64,000 nt of DNA from Caulobacterales bacterium 32-69-10 (GTDB taxonomy: Bacteria > Pseudomonadota > Alphaproteobacteria > Caulobacterales > Caulobacteraceae): assembly GCA_002280485.1 (NCBI GenBank), contig NCED01000001.1:37219-101218 (forward strand). Direction: 5' to 3'. The translations under genes and the position numbers were made by a program. The stretch's first letter is position 1. Every line of letters begins with the position of its first letter. Positions 16,614 to 25,721 of the stretch are shown one piece after another. The notes under the pieces are model-generated. The model worked only from the letters and a program-made list of their open reading frames with translations. It had not been told where the DNA came from and searched no databases.

Positions 16614-17783
16614 ATGCCTCTATTTCGACGCTCCGCAGCGTCGTCGACGGCTGCCGCCGCCGGCGCGCACCCGACCGTTCGCGACGACACCCAACGCGAA
16701 GCCCTGAGTGCACAGCAGATCCTGCCCGCCCTCACCAGCATCCGCTTCCTATTCGCCCTTGGCGTGGTGCTGTTTCACCTAGAACTGATCTGGGCATTCC
16801 CTACCCGGGAGTACACGGCCCTGATCGAACGCTCCCGTCTCGGCGTGGAGATGTTCTTCATGCTGTCTGGCTTCGTGCTGTCGCTGGTTTATACCCGGCA
16901 ATTCGAGGAGCGGCGTTACAGCCATCGGCGCTTCTTGGTGGCGCGGCTGGCCCGCATCTATCCCGCACACATCGCCATCTTGGGCATGATGGGGGCCGTG
17001 GCCGTGGCCGCCCTCGCCTTCGGGCAGGGCTTCAATCAGGCCAACTACTCGCTGGCCGGCTTCATCAGAACCGCACTTCTCGTGCAATCCTGGGGACCGA
17101 GCCCGGGTCAGGTCGAATGGAACGGCCCGTCTTGGTCGCTCTCCGCCGAATGGTTCGCCTATCTCCTCTTCCCGCCCTTCGCGCTAGTCGGGTTGAAGCT
17201 GCGGAGGCGGCCAATCGTGCTCCTCGCTCTGTCGATTGCGATCTTCGCGGCGATGGACGTGGCCTATCGGTCCGCATTTGGCGAGACCGTGCTGCACGCT
17301 CAGGAGAACCTAGGCGTGATGCGCATCGTCCCCACCTTCCTCGCCGGCATCGGGCTTCACGCTCTCAGTCTGAAAATGACGTTCTCCCGGCCGGTCGCCA
17401 TCGCCGCGGCTGCAACCTCGATCGCGATGCTTCTCGGGCTGATGCATGCTGGCGTGGCCGAACCGCTGATCGTCGTGGCAGGCGCCGTGATGATCTTCTG
17501 CCTGGCGATGCTGTCTAGAGCGGGGGCTGACGGCCCCCTCGCCCACCCCGCGGCCTTATTCCTGGGCGAGGCTTCGTACGCCATCTACCTAACCCATCTG
17601 CCCTTGATCACGATCTGGAGGAACGCTCATGCCCTGCGGATGGATGGAGACAGTCGCTATCTCCTGGCCGGATGGGAAGTAGCCGCCCTACTCGCGCTCT
17701 CGATCGTTGGAGGATCGATCATCCACGCGATCTGGGAGAGACCGGCACGCGTCTGGATCCGTAAGCGTTTACTGTCCAGCTAG
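16614..17783 (+). CDS. acyltransferase family 3 membrane protein
   Basis: The 389-residue product has about ten hydrophobic helices and the acyltransferase-3 signature: LPALTSIRFLFALGVVLFH with the catalytic His at the end of helix 1, followed by GVEMFFMLSGFVLSLVY and then RRFLVARLARIYPAH. These enzymes move acyl groups from acyl-CoA onto sugars of O-antigen, exopolysaccharide or other cell-surface molecules. It lies 50 bp after the His-rich protein on the same strand and is the last intact gene of the accessory region. The acceptor is unknown. Confidence 0.82.
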   Translation: MPLFRRSAASSTAAAAGAHPTVRDDTQREALSAQQILPALTSIRFLFALGVVLFHLELIWAFPTREYTALIERSRLGVEMFFMLSGFVLSLVYTRQFEERRYSHRRFLVARLARIYPAHIAILGMMGAVAVAALAFGQGFNQANYSLAGFIRTALLVQSWGPSPGQVEWNGPSWSLSAEWFAYLLFPPFALVGLKLRRRPIVLLALSIAIFAAMDVAYRSAFGETVLHAQENLGVMRIVPTFLAGIGLHALSLKMTFSRPVAIAAAATSIAMLLGLMHAGVAEPLIVVAGAVMIFCLAMLSRAGADGPLAHPAALFLGEASYAIYLTHLPLITIWRNAHALRMDGDSRYLLAGWEVAALLALSIVGGSIIHAIWERPARVWIRKRLLSS

Positions 17784-18744
17784 GTCAACGTTCTCGCGCC
17801 TTCAAATGGACGGGTCGGACCTCGAAGCTCCATTGTCAGTGCCTTTCAAGCGCTCTCTAATGCGATCCATGGCTGCCGACGAAAAACGTAGTGTATACCA
17901 GTCTAGCCGGATGCCGATAGGGCGGCCCATAAGCTGAGAGCTCACTTAGCGGCCAAGCTTTCGGCCCAACCCTCGCCAGCCGATCACCACTGCTGATTGA
18001 CACCACCAAGCCGCAGAGTGACAGGCCCCAGATCAAGATCAGCCTTAAGCGGCCGCTTGCGGCGACCACCAACGGCGAGCCTGCACTGGAGAGCAAGACC
18101 TTCACAGCCCGGGCCGGTGCGATCGTCTCGGTCGTCTACGACAACGGCTTCTTTGCCGTGAGCCCCGTCGACCGGGTGAAGACCAACACCAACAAGGTGC
18201 TGGAGTCGAACGCCGAGGAAAGCGAGGTCCGAAGTTCGACATGACATGCTGGGGCCGGGCGCAACGCGGTGCGTAGCGGCAAATTGAGCTGTCGCCGCTG
18301 GCCGACCCCTGCTCGGTTGGGGGGAGACCTGCCCGTCAGGCCAAACTGAGGGGAAAGCCATTCGCGGGCCTCAAGGTGGTCTACGGCGATGGCGAGACCG
18401 CAAAAGCCGACAAGGAAACGCCCTCCGTATTGACTGACAAAGAGGGGGGCGCCCCAGGTTCCGATGGCGCGCAAGGGCGCGTATTTGATCATGACGGAGT
18501 TCGAGGGTCCGCCAAGCCAGCCTCGGTTGGCCAACCAGGACGACACCCACGCCACCCACGGTCCGGCATTTCACCGTAATTGCTGGCTTGTGCCACCAAA
18601 TCTTTGGCCATCTAGCTCGATAGGGACGGCAGTCCTGCGGAGTGCACTGGTGAGTCGGGGCGCGATCTGAATGTCGAAGCGGATCGCATGTTTGCCAACC
18701 CTAGCGTGAGATTGAGGGTGTTCTCCTGTCGTTTCCGCCCAAAC
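17784..18744. other. about 1 kb without an intact gene; degenerate coding remnants
   Basis: No long open frame with protein-like composition covers this stretch. One + strand frame between about 17,985 and 18,240 reads as plausible protein (including RPQIKISLKRPLAATTNGEP and NGFFAVSPVDRVKTNTNKV) and is closed by TGA. Another at about 18,366-18,580 contains VVYGDGETAKADKETPS. Neither has a start or a family I recognise. The best reading is eroded mobile-element cargo between the acyltransferase and the tRNA. Confidence 0.4.
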
Positions 18745-18784
18745 CCCAACCTAAAACCCAACCTAATGCCAATTATAGGTTGGG
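18745..18784. repeat. direct repeat plus inverted repeat next to the tRNA 3' end, candidate attachment/terminator region
   Basis: CCCAACCTAA occurs twice in tandem (18745-18754 and 18757-18766). The second copy forms an inverted repeat, CCCAACCTA (18757-18765) with TAGGTTGGG (18776-18784), around a ten-base loop. It lies 47 bp beyond the 3' end of tRNA-Arg, where arm-type integrase sites or the end of an integrase gene would be expected in an island. No integrase gene is seen. Confidence 0.45.
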
Positions 18785-18830
18785 GCTCCTTCGAGTAGAG
18801 AGCCTAGGTTGTTGAATTTTTTGAGAAAAT

Positions 18831-18907
18831 TGGCGCGCCCGGAACGATTCGAACGTCCGACCCTCAGATTCGTAGTCTGATGCTCTATCCAGCTGAGCTA
18901 CGGGCGC
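18831..18907 (-). tRNA. tRNA-Arg (anticodon ACG)
   Basis: Read on the minus strand, the gene starts with the acceptor GCGCCCG (18907-18901) and pairs with CGGGCGC near 18841-18835. The D arm is GCTC...GAGC; the anticodon stem TCAGA/TCTGA encloses the loop CTACGAA, giving anticodon ACG. The T arm contains TTCGAAT. The discriminator is G and the CCA end is encoded (18833-18831). The 3' end points to the metal-resistance region, the normal orientation for tRNA-targeted islands. Confidence 0.93.
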
Positions 18908-19088
18908 GCACTGCGTCAGGACCAAAGGCCCCGGCGAGGGCGGGATACCTACCGATTGCGCGCGGCGGATGCAAGCGGGGTTCGGATCGGAGGCGCCGCG
19001 ATCTGCGGCTCCGCTTATGATGTCATATCCGTTCCGCTGCCGGGCCCCCTGGGTTTAAGGAGGGCGCTGTACCCTCAAGGAGCGCCGG

Positions 19089-20864
19089 ATGCGTATTCGC
19101 CTGATCGCCAGCCTTGCCGCGAGCCTCGCCCTCGCCGCGTGCGTCGCCCAGGCGCAGCGGAGCGGACCGTCGCCCGCGCCCATGCCGGTTGCGGCCGCCC
19201 CTCCCGCCGCATCCGGCGCCGGCGCCGCGCCGACCCTGGCCGAAAAGACCTTCACCGCGCCCAGGACCATGGTCTCGGCGGCCAATCCCCTGGCGGTGCG
19301 CGCCGGGCTGAAGGTGCTGCGCGAGGGCGGCAGCGCGGTCGACGCCGCGGTGGCGATCCAGGCCGTGCTGGGCCTGGTCGAGCCCCAGAGCTCGGGCATC
19401 GGCGGCGGCGCCTTCATGATCCTCTACGACGCCAAGGCCCGGAAGGTGGTCGCCTACGACGGCCGCGAGGTCGCCCCGGCCGGCGCCGGGCCGGACATGT
19501 TCCTGGGGCCCGACGGCAAGCCCGTGCCCTTTGGCCAGGCCGTGACCAGCGGCCGGGCCACCGGCGTGCCCGGCGCCGTCGCCATGCTCTACGCGGCCCA
19601 GAAGGACTATGGCCGCCTGCCGTGGAAGGACCTGTTCGGCGAAGCCACGACCCTGGCCGCCGAGGGCTTCATCGTCAGCCCGCGCCTGGCGGGCTTTCTG
19701 GCCAGCGGCGGCTTCCCCCAGTCGAACCAGCCCGACGTGACGGCCTATTTCACCAAGCCGGACGGGACCAAGTACGTCGCCGGCGACCGGCTGGTGAACG
19801 CGCCCTACGCCGACACCCTGCGCCGCATCGCCACCCAGGGGCCGGACGCCCTGCTGAAGGGCCCGACGGCGCAGAAGATCGTCGCCCGGGTGGGCGCCGC
19901 CCCCCTGCCCTCGACCATGACCCTGGCCGACCTCGCCGGCTACAAGCCCAAGAAGACCGAGGCCCTGTGCCGGCCGTTCCGCGTCTACGTCGTCTGCACG
20001 CCGCAGCTGCCCTCCGGCGGGGCGGCGGTGCTGGAGTTCCTCGGCATCATCGAGAACACCGACATCGCGGCCCACAAGGGCGACGCCCGCGGCTGGTTCC
20101 AGTTCGCCGAGGCCAGCCGGCTGATGTACGCCGACCGCGACCATTTCATGGGCGACCCGGCCTTCGTGAACGTGCCGCTGAAGGGGCTGTACGACCCGGC
20201 CTACCTCAAGGCCCGCGCCGCCCTGATCGGTCCGACATCGGCCAAGACCGTGGCCCACGGCGAACCGCTGGGGGCCATGGCCCTGGGGCCGGACCGCACC
20301 CTCGAGCCCGGCGGCACCTCCAGCTTCGCCATCATGGACGCGGACGGCAACGTCCTGGCCATGACCACCACGGTCGAAAGCATCTTCGGCACCGGCCGGA
20401 TGGTCGACGGCTTCTTCCTCAACAACCAGCTGACCGACTTCTCCCTGGCTCCGCTCAATGCGGAGGGCAAGCCGGCGGCCAATGCGGTGGGGCCCGGCAA
20501 GCGGCCGCGCTCCAGCATGAGCCCGACCATCGTGATGGACCGGCAGGGCAAGTTCGTCATGACCATCGGCTCGCCGGGCGGCAACTCGATCCTGGCCTAT
20601 GTCAGCAAGGTCCTGGTCGGCACGCTGGAGTGGAAGCTCCCGCTCCCGGACGCGATCGGCCTGCCCAATGTGGTGGCCCGCGGCGACGTGACGGGGCTGG
20701 AGACCAGCTTCGACCCGGCCATCGCCGAGCAGCTCAAGGCCATGGGCGTCAACGTCCAGGGCGGCCGGGGCGAGGGCTCGGGCCTGCACGGCATGGAGGT
20801 GGTCGCGGGCGGCGTCCGCGGCGCCGCCGACCCCCGGCGCGAAGGCATAGCGCTGGGGTTTTGA
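19089..20864 (+). CDS. ggt: gamma-glutamyltransferase (lipoprotein-type export signal)
   Basis: The 591-residue proenzyme cleaves glutathione and transfers its gamma-glutamyl group, acting outside the cytoplasm. A signal with a lipobox-like LAAC lies near residue 18. The large subunit has ANPLAVRAGLKVLREGGSAV and GIGGGAFM. Autocleavage would occur before the Thr of GGTSSFAIMDADGN (about residue 412), and the small subunit has the glycine-rich GSPGGNSI. AAGGAG sits just upstream of ATG 19089. It stands alone on the core side of the tRNA, followed by an inverted repeat doublet. Confidence 0.9.
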   Translation: MRIRLIASLAASLALAACVAQAQRSGPSPAPMPVAAAPPAASGAGAAPTLAEKTFTAPRTMVSAANPLAVRAGLKVLREGGSAVDAAVAIQAVLGLVEPQSSGIGGGAFMILYDAKARKVVAYDGREVAPAGAGPDMFLGPDGKPVPFGQAVTSGRATGVPGAVAMLYAAQKDYGRLPWKDLFGEATTLAAEGFIVSPRLAGFLASGGFPQSNQPDVTAYFTKPDGTKYVAGDRLVNAPYADTLRRIATQGPDALLKGPTAQKIVARVGAAPLPSTMTLADLAGYKPKKTEALCRPFRVYVVCTPQLPSGGAAVLEFLGIIENTDIAAHKGDARGWFQFAEASRLMYADRDHFMGDPAFVNVPLKGLYDPAYLKARAALIGPTSAKTVAHGEPLGAMALGPDRTLEPGGTSSFAIMDADGNVLAMTTTVESIFGTGRMVDGFFLNNQLTDFSLAPLNAEGKPAANAVGPGKRPRSSMSPTIVMDRQGKFVMTIGSPGGNSILAYVSKVLVGTLEWKLPLPDAIGLPNVVARGDVTGLETSFDPAIAEQLKAMGVNVQGGRGEGSGLHGMEVVAGGVRGAADPRREGIALGF

Positions 20865-20889
20865 GCGCGAACATCGCGCTCAAAACCCC

Positions 20890-21008
20890 GTCATCCTCCG
20901 GGCGCGGCGAAGCCGTGATCCGGGGGACCCAAGCAAGTTGGGATTGAGCGTCGGCGTCGTTATATCCAAGACGTGGCTTGGGTCCCCCGGACAGGCCGGG
21001 GGATGACG
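20890..21008. repeat. inverted palindromic doublet, family A (REPIN-like)
   Basis: GTCATCCTCCGG...GGGGGACCCAAGC (20890-20934) is followed after about 40 bp by its inverted counterpart GCTTGGGTCCCCCGG...GGATGAC (20976-21007). Each half is itself imperfectly palindromic. Related copies lie at 47,370-47,413, 47,478-47,527 and 47,853-47,902. An in-frame ATG of the downstream nucleoside hydrolase lies inside the right half. Confidence 0.85.
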
Positions 21009-21035
21009 GCGTGGGGGCTGCTTAGGAACCTACGC

Positions 21036-22082
21036 TTGCTCACGCGCCGCCGACTCATCGCCCTCTCCGCCGCGGTCGGCCTGACCGGCGCGTCGCCGCC
21101 GCCCCAGCGGATGATCATCGACGCCGATCCGGGGGTGGATGACGCCCTCGCCATCTTCCTCGCCCTGCGCTCGCCGGAGCTGAAGGTCGAGGCCCTGACC
21201 GTCGTCGCCGGCAACGTCGCCCTGGAGACGACCCTGCCCAACGCCCTGCGCCTGCTGGAGATCGCCGGGCGCGGCGACATTCCCGTCGCGGCGGGCGCCG
21301 CCAAGCCGCTCCGCCGCCGGCTGATGACCGCCGCCTACGCCCATGGAAACAACGGCCTTGGCGGGGTGGACTTCCCGGCCCCCTCCTTGCGCCCCGTCAC
21401 CGAGCCGGCGGCGGCCCTGATCCGCCGCAGGGTCCGCGCCGCGCCGGGCCAGATCACGCTGGTCGCGCTGGGGCCGCTGACCAATATCGCCGACGCCTTC
21501 CAGGCCGACCCGGAGCTGCCGCGGCTGATCCGTGGCCTGACCGTCATGGGCGGGTCCCTGTCGGGCGGCAACATCACCCCGGCGGCCGAGTTCAACTTCT
21601 ACACCGACCCCGAGGCCGCCAGGGCCGTCTTCCAGGCCGGCGCGCCCATCCGCATGGTGGGCCTCGACGTGACCCGCAAGACCGCCTTCTCCGAGGCTCA
21701 GATCACCCGGCTCGAGCAGGCCCCGACCGCCTGGGGCCGGGCCTCGGGCCGGATCATGCGGGCGTCCCTGGCGGCCAACCGCCGCACGGGGGCCGACGGC
21801 GGCCAGGCGCGGGCGCACGACTCCATGGCCCTGGCCAGCGTCATCGACCCGTCCCTGTTCACCTGGGCCGACGTCGAGATCGAGATCGAGACAGCGGGCG
21901 AGTTCAGCGCCGGCATGAGCCTGGGCTATCGACGCACGCCCCGCCGCCGCTCCGCCCTGGTGGACGGGGACCGGCGCACGACCAATGAACTCAGCCCCTT
22001 CGTCGCCAACGCCAAGGTGGCGGTGGAGGTCGAGGACGCGCGGTTCATGGACTTCCTGATCGGGCGGCTGACCACGCCCTAG
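21036..22082 (+). CDS. nucleoside hydrolase, inosine-uridine type, probably exported
   Basis: The 348-residue protein hydrolyses the N-glycosidic bond of nucleosides. It has the calcium-binding IDADPGVDDALAI near the N-terminus, VVAGNV, HGNNGLGG, and NFYTDPEAARAV with GLDVT further on. I prefer TTG 21036, seven bases after AGGAA, because it yields LTRRRLIALSAAVGLTGAS, a twin-Arg-like signal; the alternative ATG at 21003 lies inside a palindromic repeat. It converges on the GreA-like gene, overlapping it by four bases (22,079-22,082). Confidence 0.82.
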   Translation: MLTRRRLIALSAAVGLTGASPPPQRMIIDADPGVDDALAIFLALRSPELKVEALTVVAGNVALETTLPNALRLLEIAGRGDIPVAAGAAKPLRRRLMTAAYAHGNNGLGGVDFPAPSLRPVTEPAAALIRRRVRAAPGQITLVALGPLTNIADAFQADPELPRLIRGLTVMGGSLSGGNITPAAEFNFYTDPEAARAVFQAGAPIRMVGLDVTRKTAFSEAQITRLEQAPTAWGRASGRIMRASLAANRRTGADGGQARAHDSMALASVIDPSLFTWADVEIEIETAGEFSAGMSLGYRRTPRRRSALVDGDRRTTNELSPFVANAKVAVEVEDARFMDFLIGRLTTP

Positions 22083-22558
22083 GCGATCGCCACGATCTCC
22101 ACCTCGCCGCCGCCCACCATGGCCTCGTCGCCGACGGCCTTGCCCATCAGGGCGCGGGCCAGGGGGGAGACATAGGAGACCGCGCCCTTGGCCGGATCGG
22201 CCTCGTCCTCGCCGACGATGCGGAACACCTGGCGGCGGCCGTCGTCGCGGTCGAGGGTGACGGTGGAGCCGAAGTGCACCACGTCCTGGTCAGCCGGGGG
22301 CTCGATCACCTGGGCCGAGGCCCGGCGGGCCGACCAGTAGCGCAGGTCGCGGGTGGCGCGGGCCATGGCGGTGCGGTCGCCCTGGACGTCCCCGGCCTGG
22401 CGGGCGGCCGAATAGGCGGTTCTGGCCTCGGCCAGCGCCGCCTCGATCAGGGCCAGGCCGTCCGGGGTGACCAGGTTCGCGTGCGGCGAGATCGGGCGGT
22501 CGGGCAGGTCGGCGGCCGTCGACTCCAGGTCGCCTTCCTTGGTGAAGGCGACGCTCAC
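22079..22558 (-). CDS. GreA/GreB-family transcription elongation factor-like protein
   Basis: The 159-residue product has a helical N-terminal half (about 30-85, coiled-coil-like) and a C-terminal FKBP-like GreA domain: FGSTVTLDRDDGRRQVFRIV, then GAVSYVSPLARALMGKAVGD. The tip of the coiled coil lacks the acidic DxxE motif of true GreA, so it may act like the Rnk/GreA-C regulators that bind RNA polymerase without stimulating cleavage. Its ATG overlaps the stop of the upstream kinase gene by four bases, implying co-expression. Confidence 0.75.
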   Translation of the reverse strand: MSVAFTKEGDLESTAADLPDRPISPHANLVTPDGLALIEAALAEARTAYSAARQAGDVQGDRTAMARATRDLRYWSARRASAQVIEPPADQDVVHFGSTVTLDRDDGRRQVFRIVGEDEADPAKGAVSYVSPLARALMGKAVGDEAMVGGGEVEIVAIA

Positions 22559-24108
22559 GCCAGGGCTCCGGGCAGCCTCAATTCGAAGGCCGCCCCATCG
22601 GCGGCGGAGCGGACGAGTTCGAGCTCGCCGCCATGGGCGCGGGCGATGTCGCGGGCGATGGCCAGGCCCAGGCCCGTGCCGCCGGCGCGGCCCGAGCCGA
22701 CGAAGGGCTGGAACAGCTTGTCCTTGGCCCGTTCGGGCACGCCCGGTCCGTTGTCGGCGATCTCGACCACCTTCACGCCCTCCCGCTCGAAGCCCGCCAC
22801 CTGCACCCAGCCCGGAACGCCGTCGCGGGGGTTCTGTTCGATCGCCTCGCGGGCGTTGCGGAACAGATTGACCAGCAGCCGGTGAAACTGGTCGGGGTCG
22901 GCCTCGATGGTGAAGCCGTCGGGGACCTCGAGGCGCAGGGGCACGCCCTCGCGCGCCAGATCGCCGCGGGTCAGCCCGGCGTCCTCCGCGGCGGCCTCGG
23001 CGGCGGCGGCGAGGCCCAGGGTGCGGGGCTTGGGCTCGGGCTCCTCGCTCTTACCGTAGTCAAGCACCTGCTGGGCCAGGGTCACGGCTCGGTCCAAGGC
23101 TCTTTCCAGGCGAGGAAGCGCCTTGGTCACCCGCGGGTCGCCGGAATCGGCGAGGCGCTCGGAGGCCATCTGGGCCGAGGTCAGCATGTTCCTGAGGTCG
23201 TGATTGATCTTGGCCACCGCCTCGCCCAGGGCCGCCAGCCGGGCGCGGGACTGCAGGGCGGCGCGCAGTTCGTCCTGCATGCGTGACAGCTCGGTCTCGG
23301 CGCGCCCGATCTCGTCGTGGCGGCCGGACGGCTTCATCTGGCCCTCGGGGTCCTCGGGCCGGGCCCGGAAGCGCTCCATCGATTCTGTGATCCGCCGCAT
23401 CGGCCGAACCAGGAAGGCGTTGAGGGAGAGATAGACCAGCACCCCCGCCACCACCGAGATGAAGGCCGTGCCGCCGAGCAGGCGCAGCAGATAGCCGAAC
23501 AGGTCGCGGCGCAGGGGCTCGACGGGGGTGAGGATCTCCACGAAGTCGCCGGTGCGGAAGCGGGGCGTCGCCACCACCCGCAGGACGCCGCGCGACCCGA
23601 TGGGGGCCAGGGTGCGGAACGGCGCGGCCAGCCATTCGACGACGTTGCGGCGGCGCAGGTCGATCAGCTCCGGCGTGCGGGCCAGCCGCGGAGCCGCCAG
23701 CAGCAGGCGGCGCACGCCCTCGCTCTGCACCGCCACCGACACCACGCCGGCGCCTTCGAGCAGCTCCCCGGCCAGCTCGTCCGAGACCACGCCCGCAGGG
23801 GCCGCCTCGACGGCCAGGGAGGCCAGTTCGGCCGCCCGCACCCGGTCGGTCAGCCAGCCTTCCTCGAAGGCGGCCAGGGACGGCCCCAGCACCAGGAGTT
23901 CCGCCAACATCACGAACAGGGCCGTGAGCAGCAGCAGCCGCGCCGACAGGCCGCCCGGCCACGACAGCGTCGGCCGGGAGAGCTTGAGCCGGGAGAGCCG
24001 GGGCCGAGCTATCCTGGGCAGGGACAGGTCGGGGGGCCAGTGGGCCATTCGCCCTCGTCTAAGCGGCCGGAGCCCGGCGGCGAAGGCCTCGGGCGGGGTG
24101 GGGCGCAT
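22555..24108 (-). CDS. membrane sensor histidine kinase
   Basis: The 517-residue kinase has a first helix at about 53-73, a periplasmic domain of about 140 residues, and a second helix near 212-235. A HAMP linker (NAFLVRPMRRITESMERF) and a dimerisation helix with the phospho-acceptor His in KINHDLRNMLTSAQ follow. The ATPase part has a Gly-rich EIADNGPGVPE and GGTGLGLAIARDIARAHGG. The N-box is NLFRNAREAI. No response regulator is adjacent; the only co-transcribed gene is the GreA-like factor, an unusual partner. Signal unknown. Confidence 0.87.
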   Translation of the reverse strand: MRPTPPEAFAAGLRPLRRGRMAHWPPDLSLPRIARPRLSRLKLSRPTLSWPGGLSARLLLLTALFVMLAELLVLGPSLAAFEEGWLTDRVRAAELASLAVEAAPAGVVSDELAGELLEGAGVVSVAVQSEGVRRLLLAAPRLARTPELIDLRRRNVVEWLAAPFRTLAPIGSRGVLRVVATPRFRTGDFVEILTPVEPLRRDLFGYLLRLLGGTAFISVVAGVLVYLSLNAFLVRPMRRITESMERFRARPEDPEGQMKPSGRHDEIGRAETELSRMQDELRAALQSRARLAALGEAVAKINHDLRNMLTSAQMASERLADSGDPRVTKALPRLERALDRAVTLAQQVLDYGKSEEPEPKPRTLGLAAAAEAAAEDAGLTRGDLAREGVPLRLEVPDGFTIEADPDQFHRLLVNLFRNAREAIEQNPRDGVPGWVQVAGFEREGVKVVEIADNGPGVPERAKDKLFQPFVGSGRAGGTGLGLAIARDIARAHGGELELVRSAADGAAFELRLPGALA

Positions 24109-24162
24109 CTTAGACCAGCCGCCCGCGCAGGGACACAGCCGCGACGCTCCGGGTGCGCACCT

Positions 24163-24954
24163 TCACGGGGCCTCGATCACGGCGGGGCGCCGGCGGGCCT
24201 TCAACGCATGAAGCACGAGCGGGATCACCGACAGCAGGCACAGGCCGATCAGCGGCACAAAGACCTGCGGGTCGGTCAGCAGCCCCAGGTTCGGCTTTTC
24301 GCCCTTGTCGAACACGTGGCCCAGGCCGGAGCCTATACTGGAATAGATCACCGTCGACGGGATGATGCCGAGCACCGTCGCCGCCAGATAGGTGCGCACC
24401 GGCATGGGCACGAAGCCGGCGGCGATGTTGCACAGCCAGAACGGCACCGCCGGGATCAGACGCAGCACGAGCAGATAGGTGAAGGCGTTGGCCTTCACGC
24501 CCAACTGAATCTTCTCGATCAGCCCGCCCGTCTTGGCCCGCTTGCGGATGATCTCTCCCAGGGCCGAGCGGGCGACCCAGAACATGATCAGGGCGCCGGC
24601 GGTCATGCCGGCCACCGCCGAGGCGCTGCCCAGCCAGGGGCCGAACAGGAAACCGCCGGCCATGGTCATGATCATCGCCCCCGGCACCGAGAAGGCCACC
24701 ATGACCATATAGGCGACCATGTAGATCAGGACGCTGCGCGCCGGGTGGGCGACGACCGCCGCCTGCAGGTCCTGGCGCTTGGCCTCCAGCATCTCGATCG
24801 ACAGATAGCGGTAGAGTCCTGTCGAGACGATCAGCACAAGGCCCATGGCGATCACCAGGATCGGCAGGAACTTCAACCAGCGGCGCCACAGTTGGGGTGC
24901 GGCCTCGGTCGCGACGTCGTCGTAGTCGGCCTCGGGCGGGATCGGGTGGTTCAT
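24163..24954 (-). CDS. TVP38/TMEM64 (VTT domain) membrane protein
   Basis: The 263-residue product has about six hydrophobic segments. The VTT core is visible as SVPGAMIMTMAGGFLFGPWLG, then RLIPAVPFWLCNIAAG and a C-terminal helix bundle. Relatives are DedA-like transporters or scramblases of lipid carriers. I use ATG 24954; a GTG 23 codons upstream extends the frame to 25,023 but adds residues unlike the family. It is divergent from rpmH, with both promoters in the 129-bp gap. Confidence 0.78.
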   Translation of the reverse strand: MNHPIPPEADYDDVATEAAPQLWRRWLKFLPILVIAMGLVLIVSTGLYRYLSIEMLEAKRQDLQAAVVAHPARSVLIYMVAYMVMVAFSVPGAMIMTMAGGFLFGPWLGSASAVAGMTAGALIMFWVARSALGEIIRKRAKTGGLIEKIQLGVKANAFTYLLVLRLIPAVPFWLCNIAAGFVPMPVRTYLAATVLGIIPSTVIYSSIGSGLGHVFDKGEKPNLGLLTDPQVFVPLIGLCLLSVIPLVLHALKARRRPAVIEAP

Positions 24955-25083
24955 CGGGGCCGAATAAGCATGCTCCGGGCTCTGGGCAAAGCGCAGCAGC
25001 AAGGCGCCCGCCAACGTTGACACGGGCAGGGTTCTCGCCTATCCACCCCCGCTCAATTTCGAGAACGCGTCGGGAGCCTTGTT

Positions 25084-25218
25084 GTGAAGCGCACCTTTCA
25101 ACCCAGCCGGCTCGTGCGAGCCCGCCGTCACGGCTGGCGCGCGCGCATGGCCACCAAAAACGGCCGCAAGATCATCCAGCGCCGCCGCGCGCAGGGCCGC
25201 AAGAAGCTGACCGCCTAG
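25084..25218 (+). CDS. rpmH: 50S ribosomal protein L34
   Basis: The 44-residue very basic protein starts at GTG with [18 protein letters not shown] and ends [10 protein letters not shown], the full-length L34 pattern. It sits in the conserved order rpmH-rnpA-yidC-engB. It is too short for most open-frame lists but unmistakable. The GTG start is common for rpmH. Confidence 0.95.
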   Translation: MKRTFQPSRLVRARRHGWRARMATKNGRKIIQRRRAQGRKKLTA

Positions 25219-25258
25219 GTTGGCTTTCGCCCGGCCGCCAGGCCGGGCCGCAGAAGGC

Positions 25259-25690
25259 GTGCAGGTCTTGACCCTCGACGCCTCACTTCCCATTCCGCCG
25301 AAGCTGGAGCGCTTGAAGAAGCGCTGGCAGTTCCTCGCCGTCGCCAAGGGCCGCAGTCTGGCCCGCGGCGCCGTGCTGGTGCAGGTCGCGCCCCGCACCG
25401 AGGCGCCGGACCCAGGCCGGATCGGCGTCGGCTTCACGGCCACCAAGCGGATCGGCGACGCGGTCACCCGCAATCGGGCCAAACGGCGCCTGCGCGAGGC
25501 CGCCCGCGTCCTTGTGCCCCTTCACGGCCTGCCCGCGCACGACTATGTGGTGGTCGCCCGGGCGAGCGTGACCACGCGCGACTGGGCGCGCCTGCTTGAC
25601 GATATGAAAAGCGCGCTGATAAGCCTCGCCGCCGGCGGCGACGAACCCGCGCGCAAGACGCGACCCCCCGCACCACCCAGGCCCGCCTGA
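25259..25690 (+). CDS. rnpA: ribonuclease P protein component
   Basis: The roughly 143-residue basic protein binds RNase P RNA for tRNA 5' maturation. It shows [13 protein letters not shown] at the N-terminus, [20 protein letters not shown] with the RNR motif, and LREAARVL. The start is uncertain: GTG 25259 and TTG 25268 both fit the family, while a TTG at 25220 would add non-conserved residues. A GAAGG at about 25,253 precedes either. A Pro/Arg-rich tail follows the conserved domain. It lies 40 bp after rpmH. Confidence 0.9.
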   Translation: MQVLTLDASLPIPPKLERLKKRWQFLAVAKGRSLARGAVLVQVAPRTEAPDPGRIGVGFTATKRIGDAVTRNRAKRRLREAARVLVPLHGLPAHDYVVVARASVTTRDWARLLDDMKSALISLAAGGDEPARKTRPPAPPRPA

Positions 25691-25721
25691 CGGCTCCGCC
25701 TCACGGTTACGAAAAGCGTCG

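Noticed and set aside
23317..25020. 567-codon + strand frame across the sensor kinase and VTT genes
   Set aside because: Low-complexity Arg/Gln/His/Gly composition typical of antisense frames; it covers two recognisable genes on the other strand.
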